NCBI GenBank assembly: GCA_964559535.1
Contig: CAZLIC010000008.1
Location: forward strand, 1 to 64,000
Origin: CAZLIC01 sp964559535
GTDB lineage: Bacteria > Pseudomonadota > Alphaproteobacteria > Rhodobacterales > Rhodobacteraceae
DNA length: 64,000 nucleotides
Direction: 5' to 3'
Shown: positions 61,490-64,000 of the stretch, piece after piece
Numbering within the stretch: position 1 is the first letter of the stretch
Layout: each line of letters begins with the position of its first letter
The notes under the pieces: generated by a model
The model's database searches: none
Told to the model about the DNA's origin: nothing
The model's input: only the letters and a program-made list of their open reading frames with translations
Program-made: the position numbers and the translations under genes

Positions 61490-62449
61490 TCAACCTGCAG
61501 CAATCAGCGCGGCCTGCCGCACAATGACTTCGGCCTGCTTGATGCTGGCGATGTCCACCAGACGGCCCTTGTAGACCGTGGCCCCCTCGCCCCGCGCCTT
61601 GGCCAGCGCCATGGCCTCCAGGATTTCGCGTGCCTCGGCCACCGCGACCTCCGACGGCGTGAAGACCTCGTTGGCCAGCGCCACCTGTCTGGGGTGGATC
61701 GCCCATTTGCCCACCATGCCCAATGTCGCCGCCCGCCGCGCCTGCGCGCGGAAGCCCTCGTCATCCGAGAAGTCGCCGAACGGCCCATCCACCGGCAGCA
61801 CGCCGTGGGTCCGGCAGGCCGCCACGATGGCGGCGGTGGCCCAGTGCCACGGATCGGGCCAGTAGGACGCGCCCTGCCGCAGCATGTAGTAGCTTTCCTG
61901 TGTGCCGCCGATGCCGGTCGTCTGCATCCCCATGCTGGCGGCGAAATCGGCCGCCCCCAGGCTCATCGCCTGCAGCCGTGGGGTGGCGGCGGCGATCTCC
62001 TCGACATGGGTGATGCCCGCGGCACTCTCGATGATCACCTCGAACCCGATGGGTTTGGAGCGGCCCGTGGCGCGCTCCACCGCCGTCACCAGCGCATCCA
62101 CCGCGTAAAGGTCGGCCGCGCAGCCCACCTTTGGGATCATGATCAGGTCCAGCCGCCCGGTGTCGGCTTCCAGCAGGTCGACCACGTCGCGGTACCACCA
62201 CGGCGTGTCCAGCCCGTTGATCCGCACCGACAGCGTCTTCGTTCCCCAGCCCACCTCGCGCAGCGCCGCAATCACGTTCGACCGCGCCTCGGCCTTGTCG
62301 GTGGGGGCCACCGAATCTTCCAGGTCAAGGTTCACCACATCGGCCGCGCTGGCCGCCATCTTGGCAAAGATCGCCGGGCGCGAGCCGGGGCCGAACAGCT
62401 GGCACCGGTTGGGGCGGGCGGGGGCGGGGGGTTGCGGGCGGAAGGACAT
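61490..62449 (-). CDS. mcl1: L-malyl-CoA/beta-methylmalyl-CoA lyase
   Basis: A 319-residue CitE/HpcH-family lyase that very closely resembles Mcl1 of Rhodobacter sphaeroides. Matching segments include RPNRCQLFGPGSRP, VNLDLEDSVAP, MSLGAADFAASMGMQTTGIG and GKWAIHPRQVALANEVFTPSE. It cleaves L-malyl-CoA to acetyl-CoA and glyoxylate and beta-methylmalyl-CoA to propionyl-CoA and glyoxylate, in the ethylmalonyl-CoA pathway for acetate assimilation. The ATG at 62449 matches the known N-terminus (MSFR), whereas an upstream TTG is not needed. The gap to the next gene holds two CCTGCGCA copies (62457 and 62483), possibly regulatory. Confidence 0.97.
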   Translation of the reverse strand: MSFRPQPPAPARPNRCQLFGPGSRPAIFAKMAASAADVVNLDLEDSVAPTDKAEARSNVIAALREVGWGTKTLSVRINGLDTPWWYRDVVDLLEADTGRLDLIMIPKVGCAADLYAVDALVTAVERATGRSKPIGFEVIIESAAGITHVEEIAAATPRLQAMSLGAADFAASMGMQTTGIGGTQESYYMLRQGASYWPDPWHWATAAIVAACRTHGVLPVDGPFGDFSDDEGFRAQARRAATLGMVGKWAIHPRQVALANEVFTPSEVAVAEAREILEAMALAKARGEGATVYKGRLVDIASIKQAEVIVRQAALIAAG

Positions 62450-62563
62450 AGACAAACCTGCGCAAGGAAGTTTCGTTGATGGCCTGCGCAGGGATAGGTT
62501 GTTGCTTTCGCAGCTTCAAGCGGATTCTTCGCGCCTGCGGCATGGCCATGCCGCGCCGCCGCA

Positions 62564-62983
62564 TCAGGACTTGGCGCGCACCCGGTTGTTGCGGGGCCCG
62601 TGTTCCAGTTCGACCAGCCCCAGCAGTTCCATCACCGGCGTCACATAGTTGGCAAACCGCCCGCGATATCCCTTGCGCAAGCCATAGTAGCCGCCCACCG
62701 GGTTGCCCGCATCGCGCGCCCAGGCCTCGACCGTGCCGTCCTGCACCGGCTTGCCCTCATCGGCATTGCCCAGCGCCATCCAGTCGCCATGCGCCGCCAG
62801 CATGGCGTGGCAATCGGCCACTGCGCGCCACTGGTAGGACAGTTGCGTCGTGCCCACCTGCACCACCAGTCGCGCCGGGTCGGCCTCCATGTCGCGCCAC
62901 ACCAGAAACTCGGATGACAGGGGCGGGGTCTTCAGCACCCAGGGGTCGTCCTTCTCGCCGGATCCGTAGGTCACCATCGACAT
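62564..62983 (-). CDS. Conserved hypothetical protein
   Basis: A 139-residue cytoplasmic protein with no signal peptide or membrane segment. Distinctive parts are DDPWVLKTPPLSSEFLVWRD near the start, TQLSYQWRAVADCHAML in the middle and GGYYGLRKGYRGRFANYVTP near the end. I recognise no function. It is divergent from the WYL regulator at 63062 and shares its promoter motif, so that regulator probably controls it. Confidence 0.85.
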   Translation of the reverse strand: MSMVTYGSGEKDDPWVLKTPPLSSEFLVWRDMEADPARLVVQVGTTQLSYQWRAVADCHAMLAAHGDWMALGNADEGKPVQDGTVEAWARDAGNPVGGYYGLRKGYRGRFANYVTPVMELLGLVELEHGPRNNRVRAKS

Positions 62984-63024
62984 GCGCGCCCTCCCTTGGC
63001 TGTCGCGAATCGTCCTACACCGTC

Positions 63025-63044
63025 TATCCTGACATCTCCTGTCA
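63025..63044. promoter_or_regulatory. Probable WYL-regulator site (copy 2)
   Basis: TATCCTGACATCTCCTGTCA lies between the divergent hypothetical gene and the second WYL regulator. It matches the motif upstream of the first WYL regulator at 16 of 20 positions and contains an inverted TGACA-N5-TGTCA. It overlaps an alternative upstream ATG at 63044, supporting the 63062 start of the regulator. Confidence 0.6.
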
Positions 63045-63061
63045 TGATTCGAGATTCCACA

Positions 63062-63685
63062 ATGCGCGCCGCACGGCTTTTGCGCATCCTGCTGATCCTG
63101 CAGAACCGCGGCCGCGCGACGGCCGGGCACCTGGCGGCAGAACTGGAAGTGGCCGCCCGCACGATCCTGCGCGACGTCGACGCGCTGACCGAGGCCGGAC
63201 TGCCGGTTGTGGTCCACCGCGGCCAGGCCGGGGGAATTGAACTTGCCTTCGACTATCGCACGCGGCTGACCGGGCTGGATGCTGACGAGGCCGAGGCGAT
63301 GGGTGTGCTCTTGTCGGCCGACCCGCCTGGCATGGCCGACCTCGGCCTGTCCCAGGCCGCCGCCCGCGCCCGCGCCAAGGTGTGGGAAGCCTTTCCCGAC
63401 CAGACGCGGTTGCGCATGGCAACCGCCCGCAGCCGTTTCCGCACCATTTCGCAGTCCGAAGGTCCGGACGCGCGACGGCTTGCGCTGGCCACCGCCGTTC
63501 GCGAAAGCCGAGTCGTGCGGCTTTGCGCCCATGGCCCGGGCGAACGCGTGGTGCATCCTGTTGCCCTGACGCTGGCAGCGGACGGCTGGGTGCTGCATGA
63601 CGGGTTGGGTGGCGAGACGGTGGCCGAGGCTCTTTGGGGCCGCATCAACGTGTCGGCCCGCCGGTTTGCGAAAGGTTCGCCATGA
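63062..63685 (+). CDS. YafY-type HTH/WYL-domain transcriptional regulator
   Basis: A 207-residue regulator with an N-terminal HTH (ATAGHLAAELEVAARTILRD) and a short WYL-type C-terminal part that seems shorter than in the copy at 41897. The start at 63062 is used because the upstream ATG at 63044 lies in the operator-like motif. It overlaps the dipeptide epimerase gene by ATGA and is divergent from the hypothetical gene. Confidence 0.88.
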   Translation: MRAARLLRILLILQNRGRATAGHLAAELEVAARTILRDVDALTEAGLPVVVHRGQAGGIELAFDYRTRLTGLDADEAEAMGVLLSADPPGMADLGLSQAAARARAKVWEAFPDQTRLRMATARSRFRTISQSEGPDARRLALATAVRESRVVRLCAHGPGERVVHPVALTLAADGWVLHDGLGGETVAEALWGRINVSARRFAKGSP

Positions 63686-64000
63686 TTGCCCTCACCCGTG
63701 AAGTCTTCCCGCTGGCCCGCGCCTTTACCATCAGCCGCGGGTCGAAGACCGAGGCGCAGGTGCTGACCGTGCACGTGACGCGCGGCGGCGTTACCGGTTG
63801 GGGTGAGTGTGTGCCCTATGCCCGCTACGGCGAAACGGCGGACAGCGTGGCGGCGCAGATTGCGGGGCTGCCGCCAGGCATCACAAGGGACGCCTTGCAG
63901 GACGTTCTGCCCGCGGGGGCGGCGCGCAATGCCTTGGACTGCGCGCTGTGGGACCTGGCCGCAAAGCAGGCGGGGCGGCGGGTGTGGGACCTGGCGGGGC
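63682..64000 (+). CDS. Dipeptide epimerase, enolase superfamily (3' end outside window)
   Basis: The first 106 codons of an enolase-superfamily epimerase. FTISRGSKTEAQVLTVHV, GWGECVPYARYGE and ARNALDCALWDLAAKQ match L-Ala-D/L-Glu-type dipeptide epimerases, which act in murein peptide recycling. The catalytic lysines and metal ligands lie beyond the window. It overlaps the WYL regulator by ATGA. The precise dipeptide cannot be told from this fragment. Confidence 0.88.
   Translation, partial: MIALTREVFPLARAFTISRGSKTEAQVLTVHVTRGGVTGWGECVPYARYGETADSVAAQIAGLPPGITRDALQDVLPAGAARNALDCALWDLAAKQAGRRVWDLAG

Noticed and set aside
1..64000. Search for tRNA, rRNA, CRISPR arrays, transposases, integrases and prophage genes
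   Set aside because: None was recognised by eye; the intergenic gaps are short and lack cloverleaf or array structure.

Overview
The window is GC-rich, gene-dense, single-copy bacterial DNA from an alphaproteobacterium, most likely family Rhodobacteraceae/Paracoccaceae. The evidence is an L-malyl-CoA/beta-methylmalyl-CoA lyase (Mcl1) of the Rhodobacter type, an alphaproteobacterial SOS box (GTTC-N7-GTTC), a ycjX/ycjF pair, a urt urea transporter, Hsp33, and several solute ABC transporters. No rRNA, tRNA, CRISPR array, transposase or phage gene was recognised. Genes overlap tightly (many ATGA junctions), so most form operons.

Layout. 1-4.96 kb (+): end of a polyamine-type ABC permease, an acyl-CoA dehydrogenase, an ADP-forming acyl-CoA synthetase and a beta-lactamase-fold serine hydrolase, which together look like import and CoA-dependent breakdown of a small acid. 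4.98-18.3 kb (-): a 13-gene catabolic operon with a sugar-type ABC importer, a HisD-like dehydrogenase, an SDR, a LacI regulator, three two-domain SnoaL/NTF2-like proteins, a bicupin, a MetE-C-like protein and an alpha/beta hydrolase. A fourth SnoaL-like gene (18.5-19.5 kb) is divergent, and two palindromes with central CG lie between the two promoters. 19.6-29.2 kb: a LysR-centred set with a polyamine-type importer, a NodB-fold hydrolase and a cytosine-deaminase-like amidohydrolase on the minus strand, and a BtpA-like TIM barrel, a phosphoribosyltransferase and a dedicated PRPP synthetase on the plus strand. I read this as uptake and salvage or degradation of a nucleobase-like N-heterocycle. 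It is the best candidate for an undescribed system, together with the SnoaL-rich operon.

29.3-35.2 kb (-): urtABCDE, with no urease genes in view. 35.25-36.06 kb: 0.8 kb without a convincing gene. 36-43 kb: a universal stress protein, the ycjX - small membrane protein - ycjF group, a HAD phosphatase, a GST with a divergent WYL regulator, and an SRPBCC protein. 43.3-46.1 kb: an SOS-box-preceded, 3'-truncated dnaE2, whose end runs into a 358-bp inverted-repeat element. 46.6-53 kb: an Old-Yellow-Enzyme demethylase-like protein, a Rieske oxygenase, a flavin monooxygenase fused in frame to RidA across a C7 tract, and a DUF1028 protein. This is probably an oxidative N-demethylation or N-compound pathway.

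53-64 kb: two lone Mrp antiporter subunits (C and D), then housekeeping genes: CCA-adding-type nucleotidyltransferase, two Nudix hydrolases, Hsp33, a secreted phytase/esterase-like protein with a strong terminator, a lipoprotein L,D-transpeptidase and Mcl1. A second WYL regulator follows, whose promoter carries the same 20-bp motif as the first, and the window closes with the start of a dipeptide epimerase. Three separate ABC operons each place a GC-rich stem-loop between the binding-protein gene and the next permease gene, probably to favour binding-protein expression.
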